This document shows, piece by piece, positions 11,659 to 20,723 of a stretch of DNA of 64,000 nucleotides. This stretch comes from Sinosporangium siamense. GTDB lineage: Bacteria > Actinomycetota > Actinomycetes > Streptosporangiales > Streptosporangiaceae. The position numbers were made by a program, and so were the translations under genes. The notes beneath the pieces were generated by a model. That model did no database searches. It saw only the letters and a list, made by a program, of their open reading frames with translations, and was not told the DNA's origin. Each line of letters starts with the position of its first letter. Position 1 is the stretch's first letter. The stretch is from NCBI RefSeq assembly GCF_016863435.1, contig NZ_BOOW01000018.1, forward strand, positions 124,001 to 188,000, written 5' to 3'.

Positions 11659-12626
11659 CAGGAGCCGATTCCCATCCTGGAGATGATGCCCTTAACCCGC
11701 TTCTCCTGGTCCTGCAGGTACGTAGCGAATTCGGGACCGGCCTGGAACGCGTCGACCCAGTTGTTCTTGGCGAGCGTGTCCTTCCAGGCGGGGGAGGCGT
11801 GCATTTTGGTCACGATGTCGGTCAGCTTCTTCTTGTCGGCGTCGCTGATGCCGTTGGGGGCGACCATGCCGCGCCAGTTGGTGAGGACCACGTCGAGGCC
11901 GCCCTCCTTGAGGGTGGGGGCGTCGACGCCGCGGATACGCTCGGCCGAGGTGACGGCGAGCGGGATCAACTTGCCGTTCTCGACGTACTCGAGGAACTCG
12001 CCGACGCCGGAGATCGCCGCGCTGGCCTTGCCGCTGAGGACCGCGGTGACCGCCTCGCCGCCGCCGGAGTGGGCGATGTAGTTGACCTGCTTGGGGTCGA
12101 TTCCGGAGGCCTCGGCCATCAGGCCGGCCACGATGTGGTCGGTGCCGCCGAGGGAGCCGCCGGCGATGGAGAGTTTCGGCGGGTCCTTCTTCCAGGCGGT
12201 GACGAAGTCGGCCGTCGTCTTGTAAGGCGAGTTGGCCGGGACGACGATCATCTCGTATTCCTCGGTCAACCTGGCGATCGGAGTGGTCTGGCTGAGGGTG
12301 ACAGCCGACTTGTTCGTCTCGATCGCGCCGACCATGACCAGGCCCATGGTCATGAGCATGTTGCCGTTGCCCTTTTCACCGGCCAGCTGAGCAAGGCCGA
12401 TGGTGCCTCCGGCACCGGGTACGTTGAAGACCTCTACCTTGGGGGCGGAGTCGAGCGATTTGAGCGCGGCTTCCGCCTGACGCGAGGTCTGGTCCCAGCC
12501 GCCACCGGGGGCGGCGGGAACCATGATGCGCAGGGCGGCCGAGCCGGATCCTGAGCCTGTTCCACTGCAAGCGGTAAGGGCCGCGAGGGAAACAGCCACG
12601 AGGGCGGCAAGTCTCCTAAGGCGCAT
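11658..12626 (-). CDS. tctC: Tripartite tricarboxylate transporter, substrate-binding lipoprotein
   Basis: 322 residues. A signal peptide ends in lipobox LTAC with the lipidated cysteine at residue 20, so this is a lipoprotein tethered outside the membrane. The Bug/TctC fold motifs are present: IMVPAAPGGGWDQTSR near the N terminus and VPGAGGTIGLAQLAGEKGN, both expected to contact the carboxylate. GGAG lies 7 bases upstream of the ATG. First gene of tctCBA, transcribed away from the kinase gene with about 150 bases between, so the promoters are likely controlled by the adjacent response regulator. Confidence 0.95.
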   Translation of the reverse strand: MRLRRLAALVAVSLAALTACSGTGSGSGSAALRIMVPAAPGGGWDQTSRQAEAALKSLDSAPKVEVFNVPGAGGTIGLAQLAGEKGNGNMLMTMGLVMVGAIETNKSAVTLSQTTPIARLTEEYEMIVVPANSPYKTTADFVTAWKKDPPKLSIAGGSLGGTDHIVAGLMAEASGIDPKQVNYIAHSGGGEAVTAVLSGKASAAISGVGEFLEYVENGKLIPLAVTSAERIRGVDAPTLKEGGLDVVLTNWRGMVAPNGISDADKKKLTDIVTKMHASPAWKDTLAKNNWVDAFQAGPEFATYLQDQEKRVKGIISRMGIGS

Positions 12627-12779
12627 GGGTCTACTCCAACGTTTAAAGAATCGGTGTGGTGAGGATGCTGAGCGCTGCGGGTCACTGTGTCGATGCTTTG
12701 TGCGCTTGGCGTCGTATAGGTCGTATTGGTCATGGCTGAGCTGGGCTCCGCGACCGAGCCGTTACCTGGGACTGTTTCC

Positions 12780-14402
12780 ATGAAAGCGGTGAGACGTCTC
12801 TTTAACGGCTCTCTCGGCACGCAGTTGTTTGTGTTGCAGATGGTGATGGTGCTTCTCGCGGTCGGGGCGACGGCGTTGGTGTGGGTTCAGCACACGCGCC
12901 GCCAACTCGACGATCAATATCGGCAACGCGCCCTCGCCATCGCCGAGTCGGTAGCCGGCCTCCCCCAGGTGCGGGCCGCCTTCGAGCAGCCCCAGCCCGA
13001 GCTGCTCCTGCAGCCGATCGCGTTGAGCGTGCAGTCGGCGACCAGGGCCGACTTCGTGGTGATCGCCAACCGCGATCAGATCCGCTACGCCCACCCCAAC
13101 GCATCGCTGATCGGGCAGAAGCTGTCCACCGACGGCTCCGGGGTGATCGAGTCGGGGCGGACGTGGACGGGCATAGAGACCGGCACCCTCGGGGGGTCGG
13201 TGCGCGGCAAGGCGCCGATCTTCAACGAGGCGGGCGACGTCATCGGGCTGACCTCCGTCGGAGTGCTGGAGGCCACGGTGTCCGACCAGCTCGGCGCCGC
13301 GCTGCCGCCGCTCGTCTACACCGTGCTCGGGGTGCTCGCGGCGGGAACTCTCATCTCCGCGCTGATCGCGAGCAGGGTCCGGCGGCAGACCTTCGGCCTG
13401 GAGCCCGGCGAGATCGCCGCGCTGCTCGAACAGCGCGAGGGTGTGCTTCACGGCGTCAAGGAGGGGGTGCTCGCCCTCGACCTGACCGGCAGGGTCACGC
13501 TGCTGAACGACGCGGCGAGCGACCTGCTCGGCCTTTCGAGCGACCTGGTGGGCCGCGACCTGGCCGACATGCCGCTCTCTGGGCGCCTGCGGGACGTGCT
13601 AGGCGGCGACGATCCGGGCGAGGACAAGATCGTGCTCCACCGCGACCGGGTGCTGGTGCTCAACCGCACTCCGGTGGCGGTCCGCGGTCAGCACCGCGGC
13701 TGGGTGGTCACGCTGCGCGACCGCACCGAGTTGATACAGCTGGCGCGCGAACTCGACCACGCCAGCAGCACCACCGAGGCGCTCAGAGCCCAGGCGCACG
13801 AGTTCGCCAACCGGATGCACACGGTCGTCGGCCTGCTGGAGCTCGACGAGCACGAGGCCGCCGTCCGGTTCATCACCCAGACCACCGAGGCGTACAACCA
13901 GTACGCCGCTGAGATCCGGGCACAGGTCGCCGACCCCACGCTGGCGGCGCTCCTGCTGGCGAAGTCCGCCGAGGCGGCCGAGCGGGGCGCGTCGTTGATG
14001 CTGGCCGAGGATTCCGATGTCGACGGCGAGGGGCTCGGTGATCCACAGGACGCCGTCCTCGTGGTCGGTAACCTGGTGGCCAACGCGTTGGACGCGTTGG
14101 AGGGGACAGGCGGGGTCGTGGAGGTCTCGGTGCGCACCGACGAGGAAGGTCTCCACGTCCGGGTGCGCGACTCCGGGCCCGGCATCACGCCCGAGCTGGT
14201 CGAGGAGGTCTTCCGTGAGGGGTTCACCACCAAGGCCGCGCTGTCCGGCCCACGCGGGCTGGGGTTGGCGTTGACCCGCCAGACCTGTCTGCGGCGCGGA
14301 GGGTGGGTGCGTGTGCACAACGCCGACGGGGCGGTGTTCACCGCCTTGCTTCCGCCGTACGGCACAAGCCCCCTCAATCCTGTCCGGGAGGTGACGGGAT
14401 GA
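12780..14402 (+). CDS. CitA/DcuS-type sensor histidine kinase
   Basis: About 540 residues. One N-terminal span, an extracytoplasmic sensor domain (about residues 40-175), a second span (PPLVYTVLGVLAAGTLISAL), a PAS domain, and a kinase core whose phospho-acceptor box reads AHEFANRMHTVVGLLEL, the CitA/DcuS type. The ATP-binding part shows VVGNLVANALDAL (N box), RDSGPGITPE (G1) and GPRGLGLALTRQ (G2). This family senses carboxylates such as citrate, fumarate or malate. An alternative start is at 12732. The stop overlaps the response regulator start (ATGA). Divergence from tctCBA suggests it controls the transporter. Confidence 0.92.
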   Translation: MKAVRRLFNGSLGTQLFVLQMVMVLLAVGATALVWVQHTRRQLDDQYRQRALAIAESVAGLPQVRAAFEQPQPELLLQPIALSVQSATRADFVVIANRDQIRYAHPNASLIGQKLSTDGSGVIESGRTWTGIETGTLGGSVRGKAPIFNEAGDVIGLTSVGVLEATVSDQLGAALPPLVYTVLGVLAAGTLISALIASRVRRQTFGLEPGEIAALLEQREGVLHGVKEGVLALDLTGRVTLLNDAASDLLGLSSDLVGRDLADMPLSGRLRDVLGGDDPGEDKIVLHRDRVLVLNRTPVAVRGQHRGWVVTLRDRTELIQLARELDHASSTTEALRAQAHEFANRMHTVVGLLELDEHEAAVRFITQTTEAYNQYAAEIRAQVADPTLAALLLAKSAEAAERGASLMLAEDSDVDGEGLGDPQDAVLVVGNLVANALDALEGTGGVVEVSVRTDEEGLHVRVRDSGPGITPELVEEVFREGFTTKAALSGPRGLGLALTRQTCLRRGGWVRVHNADGAVFTALLPPYGTSPLNPVREVTG

Positions 14403-15070
14403 TTCGTGTGCTCGTGGTCGACGACGACTTCATGGTGGCTCGCATCCATAGCGGATATGTGGCAAGGATGCCCGGGTTCGCCGTGGCGGGGAGCGCGCAC
14501 ACAGGGCGGGCCGCCATTGCCGCGGTCGCGGAATACCGGCCGGATCTTGTGCTCCTTGACATCTATCTTCCGGACATGTCGGGGCTGGATGTGCTGCAGA
14601 CCCTCCGTGGCGTCGCGCACCCGGTGGACATCCTCGTCATCACGGCGGCGCGTGACGTCGCCACGGTCCGCGCGGCCATGCGCGGCGGCGCGGTCAACTA
14701 TCTGATCAAGCCGTTCACGGCGTCCGCGCTGACCGACCGATTGGAGCAATACGCCGAGACCCGGAGGCAGCTGGTCGCCATCGGCGGGGAGGTGGCGCAG
14801 GACGACGTCGACCGCCTTTTCGGTGGTTTCAAGGGCAGCGGACCCCCGCTTCCCAAGGGGTTGTCCCCGACCACCTGCACTCTTGTGGCGGAAGCGCTAC
14901 GCACGACCGATTCTGATCTTTCGGCCGCGGAGGCCGCCGTGCTCACCGGTCTCTCCCGGGTGAGTGCGCGGCGTTACCTTGAGTATCTTTGCGCATCCGG
15001 GCGGGCGGAGCTGCGGCCGAAGTACGGCACGGCCGGGCGTCCGGAGCACCGGTACAGGTGGACGGGATAG
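14399..15070 (+). CDS. CitB/DcuR-type response regulator
   Basis: 223 residues. The receiver domain has acidic DDD at positions 8-10, phospho-acceptor Asp54 in LVLLDIYLP, a conserved Thr in VITAARD and Lys in YLIKPF. The C-terminal part (AAVLTGLSRVSARRYLEYL) is the helix-turn-helix of the CitB family. GGGAGGTGACGGG precedes the ATG, which overlaps the kinase stop. Likely activates tctCBA when the kinase senses its ligand. Confidence 0.94.
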   Translation: MIRVLVVDDDFMVARIHSGYVARMPGFAVAGSAHTGRAAIAAVAEYRPDLVLLDIYLPDMSGLDVLQTLRGVAHPVDILVITAARDVATVRAAMRGGAVNYLIKPFTASALTDRLEQYAETRRQLVAIGGEVAQDDVDRLFGGFKGSGPPLPKGLSPTTCTLVAEALRTTDSDLSAAEAAVLTGLSRVSARRYLEYLCASGRAELRPKYGTAGRPEHRYRWTG

Positions 15071-15263
15071 CCGGTCAGGGGGCATTTCCCGCGTTCATAC
15101 GTGAGCCCCTTTTCATGACATGTAGGGGGACGTGCTCTAGGGTTTGTCCCGGGGAGAGTGCCACGTCTGGACCCGCTGACCTAGGATCGAATGTCACCGC
15201 GGGTGACGAGGTCCGGAATGGGCATGGCTTCCTCCTAACCGACCACAGAACTCGTAGAACTGC

Positions 15264-18023
15264 ATGGGAAGAGGAGGCGGGGGCGTGCGGAACGCCGGAG
15301 CGTCTCTAGGACCACCGACGGACCCTTTCTCTGCGGTTCCCCCCGCTGGAGCGGTTCCCTCCGCCGGACCCACCCCCTCACAGGGCCCGGCCACCCCCGG
15401 CCAGGCCGGACCACCCGCTGGAGCGATCCCCCCCGGGGGACCCGCACCCATGGGCGGACAGGCACCCCCACCGGGGACGGCCCCGCCGGGCGGTCCGATG
15501 CCTCCGGGCGGGCAGTTTCCCCCGCCTGGGATGCCTCCACCGGGGATACCTCCTGGGATGACTTCGCCGGGCGGTCCTATGTCCCCGGGCGGGCACGTTC
15601 CGCATCCCGGGATGACCTCTGCTGGCGGCCCGACGGCGCCGGGGCCTGCGCCCTGGGGCGAGGGGATGCCGCCGAGAGGACCGATGCCCGGAAACGGCCC
15701 CATGCCTCCGGCCGGGCAGGCACCGCAGAGTGGTCCCATGGGTGGCCAGATGCCCCCGGGTGGTCCTATGCCACGAGGCGGTCAGATGCCCCCGGCCGGT
15801 GCCATGCCTCCAGGGGGCCAGATGCCCCCAGGCGGTCACATGCCGCCCCCAGGACCTCCCACGGGCCCGCACGGCCCGAACCAGCCGTACGGCCCGCACA
15901 ACCCGAACGGCAACCCTCTCGCCGCCCCCCACGGTGACGTGGCCTACCTGAGCGCGCGGGAGACGCCGCCCGGTGACGGCGGCCCGCGCGGGCCGCACGG
16001 ACCCGCGCACCCGTTCACCCCGCCCCCCGGCCGTCCTCAGGGCCCCGGGGGAGCGCCGGACGACCAGCGTGACGCGAACCGCCTCCCTCCCGGAGTGTCG
16101 CCCGACATCTTCGGCTCCACCGGGTTCGGCCCGCCCGGCGGTCACGGTCACGGTCAGCGGCCGGGGCACGGGGACGGCACGTCGGCTTTGCCGTCCACCG
16201 CCCCGGTGCCGCAGCCGTGGCCCATGGCAGCGGGGGCGAACGAGGAACGTCCCGCCTCCCCGCCGCCCCCGCAGGGGCGCGGCCCGGCGAAGCCGCCCGC
16301 CGCGCCGAAGCCGGCGCCCCGCCCTTCAGGCGACGGGGACGACGGCGAGCCGAAGAGCCGCCGGGGGCTTCTCATCGCGCTTCTCTCGGTCGTGGCGCTG
16401 GCCGGTCTGGCCTACTTGATCCCGGCGCTGGTCATGTCGGGTGCCGTGTTACCGCGGACGACCGTCGAGGGTGTGGACATCGGCGGCCTGTCGGCCACCG
16501 AGGCCGCCGACAAGCTGCGGGAGCGGCTTAGCGAGCGGATCGGCGAGTCGATTGAACTTGAGGCGTACGGCCGCAAACACGCCGTGGTGCCGGAGAAGGC
16601 CGGGCTGGAGTTCGATGTCGCCGGCACGGTCGCGCAGGCGCCCAGCGGCTTCCCGTCGCCCGCCGGGGTGTGGCGCGCGCTGACCGCGGGCACCACCGTC
16701 CAGGCCAAGGTCAAGGCCGACTCGGCCAAGTTGTCCGAGGCGGTCGCCGCAGTCGCCAAGAAGATCGACCGTCCGGCGCGCGAGAGCGAGATCCGCTACC
16801 GGGGCACCACGCCGGTGGCGATCGGGTCGCAGACCGGCAGGGAGCTCGACCAGCAGGCCGCCGCCGAACTCGTGAAGGACGCGTTCCTGCGGCCGCGCAC
16901 GCCGATCCAGCTCACCGTGGCCGAGGTCAAGCCGAAGGTCTCCGCCGCGACGGTGAAGCGCACCCTCGCCACCGCCAAGAAGGCCGTCTCGGGCCCGCTG
17001 ACGCTCACCGCGAACGGCAGGCAGGCGCAGCTCCCCGCCGCGAGGATCGCCGCGCACCTGACGTTCGTGGCCGACGGACGCGGTGGCATGCGGCCGGAGT
17101 TCGAAGCCCACGAGGCCATGGCCGGGCTTGACGCCAAGCTCGTGCCTGCGGGCAAGGCGCCGAAGGACGCGACGTTCAACGTGGTCGGCGGCAAGCTGAA
17201 GCCCGTGGCCGGCAAGTCGGGCGAGGGGGTGGACGCCAAGGCGCTGGCCGGCTCGGTGGCCGGGTTCGTCGCCAAGGGCGGTAACCGTACCATCCCCGTG
17301 AAGATCACCAAGGTGAAGCCCCGGATGAACGTGAAGGACATCAAGGGCCTCGGCATCACCGAGAAGGTGAGCGAGTTCACCACGCCCTACACGCCGGCGC
17401 CGCGGGTCACCAACATCCAGACCATCGCCCGCATACTCGACGGTTACATCGTGCGGCCCGGCGAGACCTTCTCCCTCAACACGGTGGTGGGGGAACGTGA
17501 CAAGGCCCGGGGCTTCGTGGAGGCGCCGCAGATCTCCGGCGGACGCCTGGTCGACTCGGTCGGCGGAGGCATCTCGCAGTTCGTGACCACGATGTACAAC
17601 GCCGTGTTCTTCGGCGGTTTCCAGGACGTCAAGCACACACCCCACGAGTTCTACATCTCGCGCTATCCCGCGGGCCGGGAGTCCACCGTTTCGTTCCCAG
17701 AGCCGGACTTCATCTGGCGCAACGACTCGAAGTACGGCGTGCTCGTCAAGACGTCCTACACCTCGTCGTCGGTCACGGTGGCGTTCTGGAGCACCAAGCG
17801 TTACGACGAGATCAAGTCGGAGTCGTCGGCGCGGTACAACTTCACGGACTTCAAGCGGGAGACCAGCGACGCGCCCAAGTGCATTCCCATGGTCGGCACG
17901 AGGGGATTCACCATCGAGGTGTCGCGGGTCTTCATCAAGGACGGCAAAGAGGTTAAGCGCGAGAAGAACGTCACGGTGTACAAGCCGGAGGTCGACCTGA
18001 AGTGCACCAATCCCGAACGGTGA
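15264..18023 (+). CDS. VanW-domain membrane protein with long Pro/Gly/Met-rich N terminus
   Basis: 919 residues. The first about 360 are a cytoplasmic, low-complexity Pro-Gly-Met-Gln region with many PPGGPMPPGGQ-like repeats. A single membrane span follows at about 370-393 (LLIALLSVVALAGLAYLIPA). The outside part has two peptidoglycan-binding-like segments (about 400-690) and a VanW domain from about 713 (VRPGETFSLNTVVGER, then GGGISQFVTTMYNAVF). VanW proteins occur in glycopeptide-resistance clusters and widely in actinomycete envelopes; their reaction is unknown. A cell-wall role is likely. No resistance genes surround it. Confidence 0.9.
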   Translation: MGRGGGGVRNAGASLGPPTDPFSAVPPAGAVPSAGPTPSQGPATPGQAGPPAGAIPPGGPAPMGGQAPPPGTAPPGGPMPPGGQFPPPGMPPPGIPPGMTSPGGPMSPGGHVPHPGMTSAGGPTAPGPAPWGEGMPPRGPMPGNGPMPPAGQAPQSGPMGGQMPPGGPMPRGGQMPPAGAMPPGGQMPPGGHMPPPGPPTGPHGPNQPYGPHNPNGNPLAAPHGDVAYLSARETPPGDGGPRGPHGPAHPFTPPPGRPQGPGGAPDDQRDANRLPPGVSPDIFGSTGFGPPGGHGHGQRPGHGDGTSALPSTAPVPQPWPMAAGANEERPASPPPPQGRGPAKPPAAPKPAPRPSGDGDDGEPKSRRGLLIALLSVVALAGLAYLIPALVMSGAVLPRTTVEGVDIGGLSATEAADKLRERLSERIGESIELEAYGRKHAVVPEKAGLEFDVAGTVAQAPSGFPSPAGVWRALTAGTTVQAKVKADSAKLSEAVAAVAKKIDRPARESEIRYRGTTPVAIGSQTGRELDQQAAAELVKDAFLRPRTPIQLTVAEVKPKVSAATVKRTLATAKKAVSGPLTLTANGRQAQLPAARIAAHLTFVADGRGGMRPEFEAHEAMAGLDAKLVPAGKAPKDATFNVVGGKLKPVAGKSGEGVDAKALAGSVAGFVAKGGNRTIPVKITKVKPRMNVKDIKGLGITEKVSEFTTPYTPAPRVTNIQTIARILDGYIVRPGETFSLNTVVGERDKARGFVEAPQISGGRLVDSVGGGISQFVTTMYNAVFFGGFQDVKHTPHEFYISRYPAGRESTVSFPEPDFIWRNDSKYGVLVKTSYTSSSVTVAFWSTKRYDEIKSESSARYNFTDFKRETSDAPKCIPMVGTRGFTIEVSRVFIKDGKEVKREKNVTVYKPEVDLKCTNPER

Positions 18024-18075
18024 CCCGCCGCGCACGCGCTGTACGGTGACCCGCCGCGCACGGCGGCGTCCCCGT

Positions 18076-18103
18076 GGCGCGCTCCCGGGAAGGGGAGCGC
18101 GCC
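18076..18103. terminator. Bidirectional terminator
   Basis: GGCGCGCTCCC (18076-18086) and GGGAGCGCGCC (18093-18103) form an 11-bp stem with a six-base loop between the convergent VanW and sugar-dehydrogenase genes. Just upstream, CGGTGACCCGCCGCGCACG occurs twice (about 18019 and 18046), the first copy spanning the VanW stop codon. Confidence 0.75.
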
Positions 18104-18111
18104 GCGGCCGG

Positions 18112-19269
18112 TCAGCGCACGGGCACCACGAGCAGCCGGTCGTCCCCGCTCCGCGGGGAGCCTCTGCCGTCCTTGTTGCTCGTGCCGACCCACAGTGAGC
18201 CGTCGGCCGCCGTGGTCACGGAGCGAAGGCGGCCGAACTGCCGCACGAAGTGGGCCACGGGGGCTTTCGCCGTACCGTCGGCCTTGAGGGGGACCTGCCA
18301 TAGGCGCTCCCCGCGCAGCGCGGCCACCCATAGGGAGCCGCGGGAATAGGCCAGGCCGGAGGGCGAGGCGTCGAAGGTGCGCCAGGTCACGATGGGGTTG
18401 ATGTAGCGCTTGTCCTTGCCGGTGCCCTCGACCTCGGGCCACCCGTAGTTGCCGCCCTTGCGGATGAGGTTGATCTCGTCGTAGGTGACCTGCCCGAACT
18501 CGCTCGCGTAGAGGCGCCCGCGATCGTCCCAGGCGAGGCCCTGGACGTTGCGGTGGCCGTAGCTCCAGACCCGGGAGCCGGGGAAGGGGTTGCCGGGGGC
18601 GGGCCGCCCGTCCGCGGTGACCCGCAGGATCTTGCCGCCGAGGGATTTGAGATCCTGGGCCATGGGGCGGTCGCCGACCTCTCCGGTGGCGATGTAGAGG
18701 TAGCCGTCGGGGCCGAAGGCGATGCGTCCGCCGTTGTGGATGGTCCCGCTGGGGATCCCGTCGATGATCACTTTCGGGCCGGACAGGCGGTTGTTGTCGA
18801 ACCGGTAGCGGACGACCCGGTTGTCGTTGCTTGCGGTGAAATATAGGAAGATCGACCGGTCGGTGGCGTATTTGGGGGAGACCGCCACCCCCATCAGGCC
18901 GCCCTCACCTTCCGGGGCGACGCCTTCGACCGTGCCGATCGCGGTGACCTCGCCCTCGGGGGAGACGCGGAGCAGCCGGGCCGAGTCGCGCTCGGTCACC
19001 AGTGCGTCGCCGTCCGGCAGGAACGCGATCGCCCACGGCACCTCCAGGTTCAGGGCGAGGTCACGCGGTTGCCCGAGGGCGTTGCTGACGCTGCCCGAGG
19101 CCGATGGCGCGGGTGTGGCGGCGGCGGCGTGCTCACCATGGCCGGACCCTGCGGCGTGCTCACCGTGGTCGGCCGCCGTCTGCTCGGCGGGTGCCGCGGA
19201 GCACGCCCCGAGCAGGATCACCGCCGCCGCGACGACGGCGGAGCGCGTAAGCGGGGGAGCAGTCCTCAT
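18112..19269 (-). CDS. Lipoprotein PQQ-type glucose/sorbosone dehydrogenase-like protein
   Basis: About 385 residues from the ATG at 19269 (an upstream in-frame start at 19320 would place a basic stretch before the signal peptide). Lipobox LGAC has the cysteine at residue 23. The mature N terminus carries two HGEHAA copies, an unusual His-rich tether. The rest is a six-bladed beta-propeller of the soluble PQQ-glucose dehydrogenase/Hhip type: PWAIAFLPDGDALVTER, GEGGLMGVAVSP, NGGRIAFGPDGYLYI and YGHRNVQGLAWD. It would oxidise an aldose or related alcohol outside the membrane. No PQQ synthesis genes are nearby, so the cofactor is assumed from family. Confidence 0.88.
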   Translation of the reverse strand: MRTAPPLTRSAVVAAAVILLGACSAAPAEQTAADHGEHAAGSGHGEHAAAATPAPSASGSVSNALGQPRDLALNLEVPWAIAFLPDGDALVTERDSARLLRVSPEGEVTAIGTVEGVAPEGEGGLMGVAVSPKYATDRSIFLYFTASNDNRVVRYRFDNNRLSGPKVIIDGIPSGTIHNGGRIAFGPDGYLYIATGEVGDRPMAQDLKSLGGKILRVTADGRPAPGNPFPGSRVWSYGHRNVQGLAWDDRGRLYASEFGQVTYDEINLIRKGGNYGWPEVEGTGKDKRYINPIVTWRTFDASPSGLAYSRGSLWVAALRGERLWQVPLKADGTAKAPVAHFVRQFGRLRSVTTAADGSLWVGTSNKDGRGSPRSGDDRLLVVPVR

Positions 19270-19515
19270 GATCGTGGCCTCCGGCCTCGAACGAACGGTG
19301 TGTGTATCACGCTTCGGCATTGGACCTCCTCAACCTTCATGGTGGCCATCCACCCCGGCGGGTGCGAAACAGGCCTGTACGGGCGCGTGCCCGGACGTCC
19401 GGACCCCACCGGGATCCTCACGTCAGGACACGGGATCTCATGCCGGGACAAGGACGATCTAAGGTGAATCACCGTGGTGGTCACCGGCGGGAGTTCCCGC
19501 TTATAAGGAGTTTTG

Positions 19516-20454
19516 ATGAAGATCTGGGTGCCCTATCCCTCCGTCGTCGATGTGCTCGCCGATCTGCCCTCCGTGGAGTGCGAGGTTTTCGACGGGGTCA
19601 CCGAGCCGGGCGACCCCGCGGACGTCGAGGTGTGGATCCCGCCGCTGGCCTTGGTGTCGGGCATCCCCGCCATGCTCGGCCGTATGCCGAAGCTGCGGTT
19701 GCTCCAGCTTGTGACGGCCGGTGTCGACCAGTTCCTGCCGCATCTGCCCCCCGGTGTGATGTTGTGCAACGCCCGCGGAGTGCACGACGCCGGCACGGCC
19801 GAGTGGGCCGTCGGGGCGATGATCGCCGTGCAGCGCGACTTCCCCGAGTTTGCGCGGCGGCAGGCGGAGCACACCTGGGACTACCACCACACCGGCACAC
19901 TCGCCGACTCGAAGGTGCTGATCGTGGGGTACGGATCGATCGGCGCGGCGGTCGAGCGCCGCCTGGCCGGGTTCGAGGTGGAGGTCGTCCGCGTGGCGAG
20001 CACTGCCAGGGACGTGCGCGCCCCCGGCGGCGGGGACGACCGTGTGCACGTGCACGGCACGGACGAGCTGCCCGAACTGCTGGGCGACGCCGACGTGGTG
20101 CTGCTGCTCGTGCCCGCGACCTCCGGCACGCTGGGCCTGGTGGACGCCTCCTTCCTCGCCGCGATGAAGGACGGCGCCCTGCTCGTGAACGCGGCGCGCG
20201 GCTCGGTCGTCGACACCGTGGCGCTGCTGGCCGAGGTGGAGAAGGGCAGACTCAGGGCCGCCCTCGACGTGACCGACCCCGAGCCGCTCCCGGCCGATCA
20301 CCCGCTGTGGAGCGCCCCCGGGGTGTTCATCACCCCGCACGTCGCGGGGAGCACTCCTGCGTCGATGCGGCGGACCCTGCGGCTGATGCGTTCGCAGCTC
20401 CTGCGCTACCTCGCGGGCGAGCCGCTGAACAACGTGATCACAGGTGCCTACTAG
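19516..20454 (+). CDS. D-isomer-specific 2-hydroxyacid dehydrogenase
   Basis: 312 residues. NAD-binding Rossmann motif VLIVGYGSIGAAVE, the substrate arginine in NAARGSVVD, the glutamate in DVTDPEPLP and the catalytic His in ITPHVAGSTP place it in the D-2-hydroxyacid dehydrogenase superfamily, which interconverts 2-keto and D-2-hydroxy acids. The substrate cannot be assigned; it is distinct from serA at 34753. The ATG at 19516 is chosen over the TTG at 19513 because AAGGAG ends five bases before it. Transcribed alone. Confidence 0.9.
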   Translation: MKIWVPYPSVVDVLADLPSVECEVFDGVTEPGDPADVEVWIPPLALVSGIPAMLGRMPKLRLLQLVTAGVDQFLPHLPPGVMLCNARGVHDAGTAEWAVGAMIAVQRDFPEFARRQAEHTWDYHHTGTLADSKVLIVGYGSIGAAVERRLAGFEVEVVRVASTARDVRAPGGGDDRVHVHGTDELPELLGDADVVLLLVPATSGTLGLVDASFLAAMKDGALLVNAARGSVVDTVALLAEVEKGRLRAALDVTDPEPLPADHPLWSAPGVFITPHVAGSTPASMRRTLRLMRSQLLRYLAGEPLNNVITGAY

Positions 20455-20723
20455 TGTCCGCACAGGTCACGGCAGGGAGCGTGGCCGGGGGCGGGCGGGG
20501 CGATCCGGCGGGAAAGGATTCCGGAACGTGGCTACCTCGTGACCTGCGGTGCGTACCGTGGTCGGCATCGCGAGGTGTTGAAACCTCGATGAGGCCCTCG
20601 ACCGCTGACGAAGATCAAAAACCTGCGCGGAGACCCGCGCATCAGATCGGTGACGACTGAGCCATTGTGACCACACGCGCCTACTCCTGGCGCACACTTG
20701 CGATGTGAGCTGGATGGACGACA

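Noticed and set aside
15264-18023. Vancomycin-resistance determinant
   Set aside because: Only a VanW domain is present; no vanHAX, vanS or vanR genes are nearby, and VanW proteins are common in actinomycetes.
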